Below, piece by piece: positions 1 through 11,229 of a DNA stretch of 64,000 nucleotides. Each line of letters begins with the position of its first letter. Positions within the stretch are counted from its first letter, which is position 1. A program made the translations under genes and the position numbers. The notes beneath the pieces were generated by a model. The model did no database searches. It worked only from the letters and a program-made list of their open reading frames with translations, and was not told where the DNA came from. Source of the stretch: Bathymodiolus brooksi (taxonomy: Eukaryota; Mollusca; Bivalvia; Mytilida; Modiolidae); the NCBI GenBank assembly GCA_963680875.1, contig OY804588.1, positions 79,074,829 through 79,138,828 of the forward strand. Reading direction: 5' to 3'.

Positions 1-2388
1 TATACAGGGAAACATAGCTAACTTAATAATAGGTTTATATATACTTACCCCCGCGGACACGTATACAGTGAGACATAGATAACTTAATAATAGGTTTATA
101 TATACCTACCCCCGAGGACACGTATACAGGGAGACATAGCTAACTTAATAATAGATTTATATATACTTACCCCCGCGGACACGTAGACAGGGAGACATAG
201 CTAACTTAATAATAGGCTTATATATACTTACCCCCGCGGACACGTAGACAGGAGACATAGCTAACTTAATAATAGGTTTATATATACCTACCACCGAGGA
301 CACGTAGACAGTGAGACATAGCTAACTTAATAATAGGCTTATATATACTTACCCCCGCGGACACGTAGACAGTGAGACATAGCTAACTTAATAATAGGCT
401 TATATATACTTACCCCCGCGGACACATAGACAGTGAGACATAGCTAACTTAATAATAGGTTTATATATACCTACCACCGAGGACACGTAGACAGGGAGAC
501 ATAGCTAACTTAATAATAGGTTTATATATACTTACCCCCGCGGATACGTATACAGGGAGACATAGCTAACTTAATAATAGGTTTATATATACTTACCCCC
601 GCGGACACGTAGACAGTGAGACATAGCTAACTTAATAATAGGCTTATATATACTTACCCCCGCGGACACGTAGACAGGAGACATAGCTAACTTAATAATA
701 GGTTTATATATACCTACCACCGAGGACACGTAGACAGGGAGACATAGCTAACTTAATAATAGGTTTATATATACTTACCCCCGCGGACACGTAGACAGTG
801 AGACATAGCTAACTTAATAATAGGCTTATATATACTTACCCCCGCGGACACATAGACAGTGAGACATAGCTAACTTGATAATAGGTTTATATATACCTAC
901 CACCGAGGACACGTAGACAGGGAGACATAGCTAACTTAATAATAGGTTTATATATACTTACCCCCGCGGACACGTAGACAGGAGACATAGCTAACTTAAT
1001 AATAGGTTTATATATACCTACCACCGAGGACACGTAGACAGGGAGACATAGCTAACTTAATAATAGGTTTATATATACTTACCCCCGCGGACACGTAGAC
1101 AGTGAGACATAGCTAACTTAATAATAGGCTTATATATACTTACCCCCGCGGACACATAGACAGTGAGACATAGCTAACTTAATAATAGGTTTATATATAC
1201 CTACCACCGAGGACACGTAGACAGGGAGACATAGCTAACTTAATAATAGGTTTATATATACTTACCCCCGCGGATACGTATACAGGGAGACATAGCTAAC
1301 TTAATAATAGGTTTATATATACTTACCCCCGCGGACACGTAGACAGTGAGACATAGATAACTTAATAATAGGTTTATATATACCTACCCCCGAGGACACG
1401 TATACAGGGAGACATAGCTAACTTAATAATAGGTGTATATATACCTACCCCCGCGGACACGTATACAGGGAGACATAGCTAACTTAATAATAGGTTTATA
1501 TATACTTACCCCCGCGGACACATATACAGGGAGACATAGCTAACTTACTAATAGGTTTATATATACCTACCCCCGAGGACACGTAGACAGGTAGACATAG
1601 CTAACTTAATAATAGGTTTATATATACTTACCCCCGCGGACACGTAGACAGTGAGACAAAGCTTACTTAATAATAGGTTTATATATACTTATCCCCGAGG
1701 ACACGTAGACAGGGAGACATAGCTAGCTTAATAATAGGTCTATATATACTTACCCCCGAGGACACGTAGACAGTGAGACATAGCTAACTTAATAATAGGT
1801 TTATATATACTTACCCCCGAGGACACGTAGACAGGGAGACATAGCTAACTTAATAATAGGTTATATATACTTACCCCCGAGGACACGTAGACAGTGAGAC
1901 ATAGCTAACTTAATAATAGGTTTATATATACTTACCCCCGCGGACACGTAGACAGTGAGACATAGCTAACTTAATAATAGGTTTATATATACTTACCCCC
2001 GCGGACACGTAGACAGGGAGACATAGCTAACTTAATAATAGGTTTATATATACTTACCCCCGAGGACACGTAGACAGTGAGACATAGCTAACTTAATAAT
2101 AGGTTTATATATACTTACCCCCGCGGACACGTAGACAGTGAGACATAGCTAACTTAATAATAGGTTTATATATACTTACCCCAGAGGACACGTAGACAGG
2201 GAGACATAGCTAACTTAATAATAGGTTTATATATACTTACCCCCGAGGACACGTAGACAGGGAGACATAGCTAATTTAATAATAGGTTTATATACCTACC
2301 CCCGCGGACACGTATACGGGGAGACATAGCTAACTTAATAATAGTTTATATATACTTACCCCCGCGGACACGTAGACAGGGAGAAATA
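1..2388. repeat. 61-bp satellite array, about 39 copies
   Basis: A 61-bp unit containing GACATAGCTAACTTAATAAT repeats from the window edge to about 2388. Units differ at a few sites (CTTACCCCCGCGG versus CCTACCACCGAGG, GGCTTA versus GGTTTA). The variant CGGATACGTATACAG recurs 731 bp apart (541 and 1272), about 12 units, suggesting a higher-order repeat. It lies in an intron of the minus-strand SGLT paralog or beyond. Confidence 0.97.
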
Positions 2389-3503
2389 ACCAGCCTAACA
2401 ACAGAACTAATGGCATCGACTGAAAAAAAGAAGATGTAAGGTTACTGAAACCAGTCGTATATAATACTTGATAGCTTCAAATAATGGTAATCCATATTAG
2501 ATTAAAAAGGTGATGATTATGGTGTTTAACGCCACTTTCAATAGTATTTTAGACATATCATGGTGGTCAGTTTTATTGTTGGGGGAAACTGGAGTATCCC
2601 GAGAAAACCACCGACCTGTCGCAAGTTACTGACAAACTTTGTCACATAATGTTGTACCGAGTACACCTCGCACTGAGTGTTAAATTAAAAAGAATGTGTC
2701 ATATGAATTCACATGGTAATACTACTCCTTTGGTTTTTTCATTGACTTTCAAATATCAAATATATGTTCACCTAATACATTTGTAAATAGAAAACTATGA
2801 AACGCTTTTCAGGGCGTATGAGCATAGGGAAAGGTAGGGGAGAGGTCACTTGTCTTGGTAAAAAAGGGAAAAAAATGACTGTTTTATCACGGAAACAAAC
2901 AATAATGTTCCAGTCAAACATGGGTAAAATAAGGGTACATTTTGAAATCAAATTACCTTTTTAATGCTTGGTAGTTTTGAAAACTTGTCCCCTCCCTTTT
3001 CCGTCCCACCCTATGTCTCTGCTTTTACGCACCCAAAATGTACTTAAACACATTGATGAGATATAAATAATAAAAAAAAACATTTCACACTCATTTTAAG
3101 GTATGTGTTATGTTTATTTTTGCTATGACTTTGAACTGCAGAACCGCAATAAGAGAAAGCACTGTTCATTTACTTTAATTTGTGCTTAAGCGTATTGGTG
3201 GATAGTCTCTCATGTTCATTTATATCCATATACTTTCTTACTACAAGCTGTTCCTTTTCTTTAAATTATGTCTAATTGTATTGTTGGATAGTCTCTCATG
3301 TTCTTTTACACCCATCTCTTTTCTTAATAAATGTATATTGATACACTAAAATTCAAATATTAAAAAAAAAAAAAAAAACTTTCAATTTTTTTTTATCGCC
3401 ATTACGATGGTCAAAAAATATTTTTTAAATCTCTTATTATCAACTCTACAATGACATTGTTCTATACTGTGAAAGTCAATTTTTTTAAGTTTCCATAACA
3501 TAC
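2389..3503. other. Intronic stretch without genes
   Basis: Holds a degraded SINE (2515-2680), an A-run at 3362-3379 and two related copies of a segment with TGGATAGTCTCTCATGTTC (near 3199 and 3283). No exon seen. Confidence 0.5.
2515..2680 (-). repeat. SINE family A copy, head truncated
   Basis: Reads in reverse from the shared tail (GTTTAACGCCACTTTCAA) to GAGTACACCTCGC. The tRNA-like head is missing. Confidence 0.8.
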
Positions 3504-3608
3504 CGCCCATTCATATGATATCATGGCTATTCCTGCTGCCGCCCCTGTTCCCGCGAGGCCGACGAAATGTTCACTTCCGATGTTGCTGGAAAATAGAGAC
3601 GCTCCTAC
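3504..3608 (-). CDS. Minus-strand SGLT paralog exon 3
   Basis: 35 codons with [20 protein letters not shown] and ending YEWA. The N, H and E sugar-site positions are kept. Acceptor TTTACAG, donor GTATGT. Confidence 0.96.
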
Positions 3609-6600
3609 CTGTAAACATACATTTAAAAATGAGTTGAAATTTAATTTTAAAAAATCAACATTTCTCTGAGGTTACTATCAGTGATATAGGCGTTTATGTT
3701 GTTACTGAAAATAATATAAGTTAACATGTATATGGGTTTATGCAAATATTGTAACATGAATACATTCTTTTCCTTTGATATTTTTATGGTGTATACCATA
3801 CTGCAAGCAACAACTATGAACTATGAAATAATACACGCAGAATGAGATACGAGATAATGCACACCGTGGGGTTTAAATCTGGGCTGTAGTTTTATTACTC
3901 TCAGAGAGTCGTGTAATAATAAACGACATAGATGTGATATTGCATGGTTTTATGTTACAAAATATTTATACCATGGTTTTCTCAGTATAATCGATTTTAA
4001 ACTCGGAAAACGGTAGTATAAATATTATGTATACTACTGTTTTGATAAAACAAGTCAATTTCACTTCCTCCAAATAATGGAAATTAGATTTTTGTGTTTA
4101 AAACACATCTCGATATAAAAGATCTGTCTTTGAATTTGTATCAAATGTATTCAACTGTCTTAGATGTGATTGGACAGTCAAAAATGAATGAAAGATTACA
4201 CTACATAACCCTAAGCCAGATACTGTTAGAAAGATACAACAAACTAAGAATTCTAACATGGGGTGCTACTTTCGCTTTGAAAACAATAGAGGGCTCTAAA
4301 TAACACAGAACACCCCTAGCACATGCGCAGAAGGCATATCTAATCGACAGCGTATTTTGCATATTTGTACTTTATGTATGTTAAATTAAAAGAATAAAAA
4401 TAATAAATATACAAAAAAAAAATCAGATGAAACTAATTTTGATCATTATCAATTTTGATAACGTTTCTGTAGCGTTATATATTCTTGTAAATAATAGCGG
4501 GAGGCAATTGGAACAGCTTCTGTAGCGTTATATATTCTTGTAAATAATAGCGGGGGGTAATTGGAACAGCGCCCAAAAATAACCTCTGTCTAGGTACGCT
4601 TGAATGCATAAAATTACCGTAAATACCCTGTTAGAATCGAAATACATCTCTGATGCCGGGTTCTATGCTTATTTCAACATGGGTAGGCATTATATTTGTC
4701 AAGATTTTACACCTCGCTATCGCTCCGTGTAACATAATGATTATGCCGGGCTCTATGCTTATTTTAACATGGGTAGGCATTATATTTGTCAAGATTTTAC
4801 ACCTCGCTATAGCTCGGTGTAAAATAATGACAAAAATAATGCCTACCCATGTTCATTGCTCGGTGTAAAATAATGACAAATATAATGTCTACCCATGTTA
4901 AAATAAGCATAGAGCCCGACATCCGAGAATTATTTCTTAACTAAATCATGGAAGCCAGAATGTGTTTTGAGTTTTAACATGGATTGGCGGATAAAATTTA
5001 CTAATATCCACCAATCCATGTTAAAACTCAAAACACATTCTGGCTTCCATGATTTATTTCGATTCTGATATGTCTAAGAGTACAAATACGGTAGTATACT
5101 TTGATTGGAAGACCGTAATTTATAGCTATGTTTGCGGAAAATGTCGCACACAATTTATGCTGCCAATGAAAAAGGCAGTCACATTCACCGACGCATGTGT
5201 AACTCGAATAATTCAACGCTCTCTATCTGCTGTCGCTACTCGAGTTAATGTGGCAAAGCGTAATATAACGACTGGATTATTCGGGTTAGCGTATGTGCTA
5301 ATGAGATTATACCGAATGGATAACTCACTCGTTTGTTAACAAAGCGAAAGAAGGAGGTGATGTTAGAATTCTAAATAGATTGTCAAAATAAAAAATAAAT
5401 ATAATCAGATGGTCAACTAAATATTCGAAATTATTTTAGACATATTGATACGATTTAAATTAGTACAAGATTCTATTAGGAAAAGTTTGAAGATACCAAA
5501 GGGGTAATCAGAAACCGTAAATCGAAGGACAGACAAAATGGCAACAAAAAAAGTTATAAAAAGACAAAAATATGGTCTACTACAAACTGCACAGAAAACT
5601 AAAGATAAAGCAACACAATCCCCACTAAAAACGGGGGAGAACTTAAAAGTACAAAGTAATAACAACCACAGCAGGGACATCACAATATTTTTGTTGATTT
5701 AATTTTTTTTTAAAGTCACCCATCACTGTGTACACAATAATAATATCCAATACGATCTACATATAGATATCTTTTAAAGGTACAGAAAAATATGTTAAGT
5801 ATAGAAATTACTTTTTACATCAGTGAGCTTAGTGGTATTTATATAGATAAATAATATCATGACCTTGTCCTTGTCCAATATAAAGTTGAACAAACAGGCT
5901 CGACATTAATTATATAATAATGTTGTGTTTAGCATTGACTATGGAAAGTAGTGGTCAGCAGGGGCGGATCCAGGATTTCAAGTTAGGGGGTAGGGCGCAC
6001 TTTAAAAAATTGCGCCGAGCGGAGGGAGGCGCGAAAAATGTTGGGGTATTTCATGTGAAATCATATTTTTTCCAATTTTAGGGGGGTGTGCGCCGGGTGC
6101 GCCCCCTGGATCCGCCCTGGTCAGGGTTGAAGACATATAACACGACCCGAAGTGGAGTGCACTATGTCTTCCTCCCTGGCAACTATTTTCGCATGGTCAA
6201 TGCTAAAAACAACATCAATATTATTATTATACTGACTGCTCACTATGTTTAACATTTGATAATTTATCTCAGAATGAACTCGTTATTATGCAAAGAATCG
6301 GTGCCTATCGTCACTGATGTTGTGAGTTCGAATCCCGCTCAAGGCGAGGTGTACAACATTATGTGATACATTTGTCAGTGACTTGCGACAGGTCGTTGGC
6401 TTTCTCCGGGGACTCCGGTTTCCTCCACCAATAAAACTGACCGCCACGATATAACTGAAATATTGTTGAAAGTGGCATTAAACACCATAAAACCAACCAA
6501 GCCAAACCATTATTATGAAAAAGTGTTTTCAGCACCTTTTTAATCTATACTGTTTGTCTATACAATTAAAAAAAACAAAATAAGACAACTTCATCACTGC

Positions 6601-7010
6601 ATCCCATAAGGTGATGGTACTATTGAGTAATGATGATAGAATACAACGATCAAATGATTCAAACGTTGTTGCTTTTTGTAATTGTGTATTATTGGCAATA
6701 CCATCAGCTCATATTGCCATACCAGGCCGTCGTGGTCGCATGGTAGTTGAATATGCAACTAGATGTGCAATCAGTGTCTTGTGAGTTCGAATCCCTCTAA
6801 TGGCGAGGTGTACTCGATACAACATTATGTGATAAAGTTTGTCAGTGACTTGCGAAAAGTCGGTGGTTTTCTCCTGGTACTCTGGTTTCCTCCACCAATA
6901 AAACTGACCGCCACGATATAATTGAAATATTGTTGAAATTGGCGTTAAACACTATAAGCCAACCAACCTATTGGCATATTAGGCCTCCATATTAATTGTA
7001 CTACTATTTT

Positions 7011-7044
<34 letters not shown>

Positions 7045-10000
7045 CTTTTTTATTTGGAAATCTACCCCTTTACAACGGGGGCAACCACTACCGGGGTGCG
7101 TCCATTAGATACAAAGTTATATTTACAAATGACACATAGTATAAAAGCGAAAATATGTAGAATAAAATGTTCATAGTGTGAAATTAGTATTTCAATATAA
7201 GTAGACTATTAATTATGCAATACATCAAAAGTCATCATATACATAAAACTACAAAAATCTACATAATGTATAAAACATGTCTTAAAGTAAAATACAGACA
7301 ATAGTTAAATACAAACATACATGATAAATAAAACAAGTGTTATCTATAAAAATAACAGAAAAAAAGAAACACGATTTAAGTCATAAAACATTTGATTGTG
7401 CTAAAATAATATTTCTTTCATGGTATAACTTCTTTAAAAGATTTCTTCCAATCACATCTAAATACATGCCTTCAATTTCATTTATATAAAAACCACAATC
7501 TCCAATCAACAACTTAACTTTTATATAATTAGGTAGGTCCACAAAATCAAATTCCACAGTGTTAAACGAGATATCATTTAAAAAAGGCATTCTTATTTTT
7601 TTTAATGCAGGACATAACAAGAGGGAATGACATAAATCTTCTACTTCATTACAGTCACATAGCGAGCATTTGCTACTGTTTTTTAACCTCATTTTTCCCT
7701 TAGCAAATTATTTAAGCACAGCGAATTGGTTCGACACAGAAGTTTAAGTCTAGATCCCTCAAAATCTCTCATATCTCCGAGATAAGGTTGCTTCCCCTTG
7801 TGTCTATAGAAGGTAATATAGTCACGAAGAGAACTTTTACTCATGATTTCTTTTCTTAGTTTTGTGGAAGAGAACTGACCCATAAAAACATTAAACCTTT
7901 CTTTGTTAAAGTCGTTTACATGATACAAATAGTCAAGTTCTACTGATTCAAATACGGTTTTGAAAGCAGGTAAGTAGTCCCAAGCATGACTTACAGGAAG
8001 TATAATAATACCCGATATAAATTGATGAGTGGCTGATCTAGGATGTATTATTTAAGAAGAAGATAACTGTGTAATACATTATTGTGATTTTTCACCTTTC
8101 CATATATGTACTATACATTTTTTTTGTACTTACAGGAAACCATGTCATGCTACGTCCCGCCAAAAAATAACTGTTAACATTTCTTTTATTACCTCGGAAT
8201 ACCGACTGAAAAAAAAATGAAGCATTTCCGTAACAATATTCTCATGGGATTACAATCATCGTTTGGTGGTCTGTTCTTGCCCTGAGAATTTATGGTGTTT
8301 AACCAGGGGCGGATTCAGGGGGGGGGCGCACCCGGCGCGCGCCCCCCCCCCCCCCCCCCCCCCTAAAATTGGATAAAATATGATTTTTTTTTGGCGTAAA
8401 ATCGTGATTTATCACATGAAATACCCCATAAATTTCGCGCGCCCCCTAACTTGAAATCCTAGATCCGCCCCTGTTAACGTCACTTTCAACAATATTTCAT
8501 TTATATCGTGGCGGTAAGTTTTATTGATGGAGGAAACCGGGGTATCCGAAGAAAAGTCTAAGTGTAATGTTGGACTGGACAGTTTCTCATGTCAATTTAC
8601 ATCCATATCTTTTCCTCCTATAGGGTACAGTTTATCAACAACTTGTGGCAAATTTGCGGCTGCGCGTGGTCTTCTCCACGTTTTCTTTGTCTAAGAGGTT
8701 GAACTCATGTCAAGTACTGATCGATCAAAAACGTCTGTACATGATGTATGTATGTAGTGTTGTGTAGGTGTTTGTATGATCTCGTAAGTTTGTGCACAGT
8801 CACTTGAAGTTTCAAAAATAAGGGGGGAAAATAATTTATTATAGATAACCAAAATTTGTTTCCCTTATTTTTGAAACTTCAAATGACTGTGGTTTGTGTA
8901 AGAGTTATCTCCGTTTGTACTTTGTCAGGATTTGTTTTATATATTATATGGTTCTTTAATAAATGTAAACAATGGCGGCAGATGTATTTTTGTTGTTCCT
9001 ATAATTTTTGAGCACGCGTTATGACCTACTATATCATTAGAGTAGGAACGATCGTATTGATCTGTATATGAGATAGCGTCACGAGACCAGACATGCTTGT
9101 AGAGGAATAAAAAGTTATAGACCAGCGATCTGATTTTTATCTTTTTTTTTAACTATCGAATAAAGATCTTTACTATAGCCCTGCATCTATTAGAAGTAAA
9201 ATATCATCTCTGCTGACACATCTATCTATAATCAGTCGCTCACAACTACACTTAAGAATATCTAAAATACTGTTCACTGAAGGCCTACACATTGAATTTT
9301 GAAATGCGAAACAGCAATACAACTTTAAACTGTATACTACATATACATTCTGTAATATTTGTAGCAGGAAGTAGGTACCCAATGCATGGTTATTGGTAAA
9401 AGAGATTACTTTCCTGGACCGTGTAGTCAGTGCCGGATTTAAATAAAGAGAGGCCCTAGGCTATTCCACTTGTGAGGCCCCTGCCAATTCCCCGCCTTCA
9501 CGACTGGAGGAACATGGCAGTGTGTTTAATCGATTTCAATAAAGTCCAATAACAGTGTTAAGCATATTATACAATTTGGCCGGGGCCACCTAAATTTTGA
9601 GGGCCTATGCTTCAGCCTGTCGAGCCTATTGGTAAATCCGGCACTACGTGTAGTGTGTACCCGTTCCTGTTCGTATCTGTGGGATGTTTTATGCTAAATG
9701 ACTACAAATCTATAGGTGCAACAGTTATTATCCAAAGTAAATCACATTCAAATAAAATTTATATACAAAAAGTATTTTTGACTCTTACTTTTTGAACATA
9801 TTAAAACACTATTTTGTTCATCTTATTTAAATTCAAATTCATTTCTCTTCTATCAGATACGTACAGGAATTAAAAATAATGTTTATTTGTCGTTCAACGA
9901 GTTTTGAATATGGCTTGAGTCATTTTTAATATTTTATGTAAATTAAATATTTGAAGGTTAACCTATTGACGTTTTATGGTAAGTTTTATAACTAAGCAAA

Positions 10001-10655
10001 CTTCTAGCGTCGCCGCTGATAGAGAACTGTGACTACATGTATGTCATATTTAAGATGATATTGTGATATGTACATAATTGTATATTAGATACACCGTAGG
10101 TACTCCATCGCATCTGTGGTGTAATGGTTAGCGTGCTCGCCTCGAGAGCAGTAGATCGTGTGTTCGAGCCCCGATCTGGTCAAACCAAAGGCTATGCAAT
10201 TGGTATTTGTTGCTTCTCCGCTAAACACACAGCATTAAGGTAAGAGCAAACACTGGTTGGCTCGGAATCAGAATAATGTGTCCGAGTGGAGCGACATGTC
10301 TATCAGCGGACTGTTGTTTCAGTGAGCTAGCACTACACAAATCCAACTCAGAGGATTGGTCTAGAACAAAGCGCATCTCATCAGCATCTCATTGAAAATT
10401 AACTTGTTCTCGTCATGATATAGATGAACAATTGCTGAGTTGGCGTTAAGCAACAACCATTCGCTCACTCACTGTAGGTACCCTGCCTATACATTTTTGT
10501 GCTTCCGTGTGTAAAGGAGTCAGTTTTCTAAATAAACCTAAATATATATTAGCTATAGACAAATAACTTACCCATAATCCCACAATCATTACCAGTACAA
10601 AATATACAACAACTACAGTTATATCTGACCAATGGTCAAGTCCTTTCGTCGCCAT
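3504..10655 (-). CDS. Second SLC5A-family (SGLT-like) gene, first three coding exons only
   Basis: A paralog on the opposite strand. Exons read in phase 0 at 10655-10572, 8205-8134 and 3608-3504 (28, 24 and 35 codons). The joined 87 residues align throughout with the plus-strand gene, and exon boundaries are identical. Exon 4 is not found between 2389 and 3503 or in the satellite at 1-2388, so it must lie beyond the left edge. The two genes are head to head with 4.7 kb between start codons. The visible part has no stop or frame break. Confidence 0.9.
4460..4578. repeat. Two tandem copies of a ~54-bp unit
   Basis: Unit contains TTCTGTAGCGTTATATATTC and AATAGCGGG; two copies side by side, nearly identical. 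Confidence 0.8.
4650..5345. repeat. Hairpin-bearing repeat with direct and inverted arms
   Basis: 4652-4830 holds two direct copies of a segment with CAACATGGGTAGGCATTATA, and 4832-4920 holds it inverted. 4943-5055 is a separate near-perfect hairpin (arms of about 49 bp around 4999). Right of it comes ATTATTTCGATTCTGAT and CAAATACGGTA, a flank also found right of the hairpin near 58080. The following 290 bp are open in one frame, but I recognise no protein. Confidence 0.65.
5480..5665 (-). repeat. Dispersed repeat D copy
   Basis: One of at least 14 copies of a roughly 200-bp repeat. I call plus the direction from CGGGTGCCACTAG to GGTATCTTCAAACTCTTC. No tRNA head or clear terminal repeats. 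It resembles a repeat I recall as very abundant in mytilid genomes. Confidence 0.75.
5917..6236. mobile_element. Foldback element F1, interrupted copy
   Basis: Arms ATGTTGTGTTTAGCATTGAC and its inverse near 6195-6230 flank a centre with GACATA.AACACGACCCGAAG. The same hairpin is uninterrupted at 28393-28535. A 161-bp MITE is inserted in the left arm. Confidence 0.75.
5959..6119. mobile_element. MITE with CAGGGGCGGATCCAGG termini, 5-bp target duplication
   Basis: Terminal inverted repeats CAGGGGCGGATCCAGG and CCTGGATCCGCCCTG. GTCAG flanks both sides, and comparison with 28430 shows it is duplicated once in the target. 161 bp, no coding capacity. Confidence 0.85.
6298..6505 (+). repeat. SINE family A copy
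   Basis: Retains the B-box GTTCGAATCCC, GGCGAGGTGTAC body, and the tail ATATAACTGAAATATTGTTG. The 5' tRNA A-box part is lost. Confidence 0.85.
6723..6985 (+). repeat. SINE family A copy, near full length
   Basis: tRNA-like head with A-box region (CATGGTAGTTGAA) and B-box GAGTTCGAATCCC, body TTATGTGATAAAGTTTGTCA, shared tail ending GGCGTTAAACACTA. Confidence 0.9.
7013..7042. repeat. (TA)n microsatellite
   Basis: About 14 TA units at the 3' edge of the LINE fragment. Confidence 0.95.
7043..7928 (-). pseudogene. LINE 3' end, C-terminal part of reverse-transcriptase ORF
   Basis: The minus strand at 7928-7381 encodes, with one frameshift near 7690, the end of a non-LTR retrotransposon ORF2. It reads [15 protein letters not shown], then the terminal zinc knuckle [16 protein letters not shown] with LLLCPAL, ending at a stop near 7381. 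The reverse-transcriptase core is absent. The sequence down to the (TA)n is its likely 3' UTR. Confidence 0.75.
8134..8205 (-). CDS. Minus-strand SGLT paralog exon 2
   Basis: 24 codons: [20 protein letters not shown], then TWFP. Acceptor with a T-rich tract and CAG, donor GTAAGT. The [11 protein letters not shown] signature is diagnostic. Confidence 0.95.
8290..8560 (-). repeat. SINE family A copy split by a MITE
   Basis: TATGGTGTTTAAC at 8291 and GTCACTTTCAACAATATTTC at 8479 are the two halves of the shared tail. The body continues to 8555. Confidence 0.8.
8304..8473. mobile_element. MITE with CAGGGGCGGATTCAGG termini, 5-bp target duplication
   Basis: Same family as 5959-6119. Flanked by TTAAC on both sides, a 5-bp duplication within the SINE tail. 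Contains a run of over 20 C at 8341-8363. Confidence 0.88.
8802..8892. repeat. Hairpin, ~30-bp arms
   Basis: ACAGTCACTTGAAGTTTCAA pairs with its inverse at 8872-8892, around an AT-rich loop. Confidence 0.8.
9428..9646. mobile_element. hAT-type MITE with 8-bp target duplication
   Basis: Termini CAGTGCCGGATTTA and TAAATCCGGCACTA, subterminal GAGAGGCCC/GGGCC. Flanked by CGTGTAGT on both sides (9420-9427 and 9647-9654). Related copies at 14294-14547 and 37474-37796. Confidence 0.9.
10108..10478 (+). repeat. SINE family C copy
   Basis: tRNA-like head with A-box TGGTGTAATGGTTAGCG, TCGCCTCGAGAGC and B-box TGTTCGAGCCC. The ~300-bp body ends ATTGCTGAGTTGGCGTTAAG and (CACT)n. GTAGGTAC occurs at both flanks. 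Lies in intron 1 of the minus-strand paralog. Confidence 0.88.
10572..10655 (-). CDS. Minus-strand SGLT paralog exon 1
   Basis: 28 codons: [19 protein letters not shown], then VLVMIVGLW and donor GTAAGT. The ATG has A at -3. It is one residue shorter than exon 1 of the plus gene. Confidence 0.92.
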
Positions 10656-10824
10656 TTTTTTCCTGCACAAGTAAAATAAAATGTCAGTTTCGCCTACAGT
10701 TAATATATATAAGTATCTTCTCAGCAAGGTTTGTTATCAGTAAGATGAATAAACAATCGCTTTGGTTATTTTAGGTATTTGCAGATCATTTTAAGATCGA
10801 AGATTACCACTGAGTGCTCCCTAT

Positions 10825-11228
10825 CATTGTGTAACTATTAAAACTCCCTTTAGATCGAATGCTTCGAACTAAATGTTATAGCGCAATTAATGCTCCCCTT
10901 GCCTTTGATCCTATCAACAGCTTACATATAAATTTTCCAACAACTTTAGAATGCTTCGAATTAAATTATATAATACAATTAATACTCCCCTTGCGTGTGC
11001 TTCTCTCAACAGCTTATGTGCAAATTTTCCAACAACTTTGGAATGCTTCGAACTAAAGTGTGCAACACAATTAAGACTCCCTTAGTTTTAAGCCTATCAA
11101 CAGCTTATGTGCAAATTTTCCAACAACTTTAGAATGCTTCGAACTAAATTATGTAACACAATTAAAACTCCCCTTGCTTTTATTCCTATTAATACCTGAT
11201 GTGCAAATTTTCTATCCACTTTTTGAAT
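10825..11228. repeat. Tandem repeat of a ~91-bp unit, four copies
   Basis: GAATGCTTCGAA recurs near 10857, 10950, 11041 and 11131, each followed by ACACAATTAA.ACTCCCCTTG and CAACAGCTTA. It lies between the two SGLT start codons, just upstream of the minus paralog. Confidence 0.85.
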
Positions 11229-11229
11229 C

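Noticed and set aside
2389..3503. Exon 4 of the minus-strand SGLT paralog
   Set aside because: Searched by eye for the inverse of a LGW.F.P.YI.AG segment; none seen, so it is presumed beyond the left edge.
5049..5339. 96-codon ORF next to a hairpin
   Set aside because: Lies in a repeat flank shared with another site; no recognisable domain.
10108..10185. tRNA gene candidate (similar at 27270 and in SINE heads A and B)
   Set aside because: A and B boxes are present but the stems are imperfect and the sequence continues into the common SINE body; these are SINE promoters.
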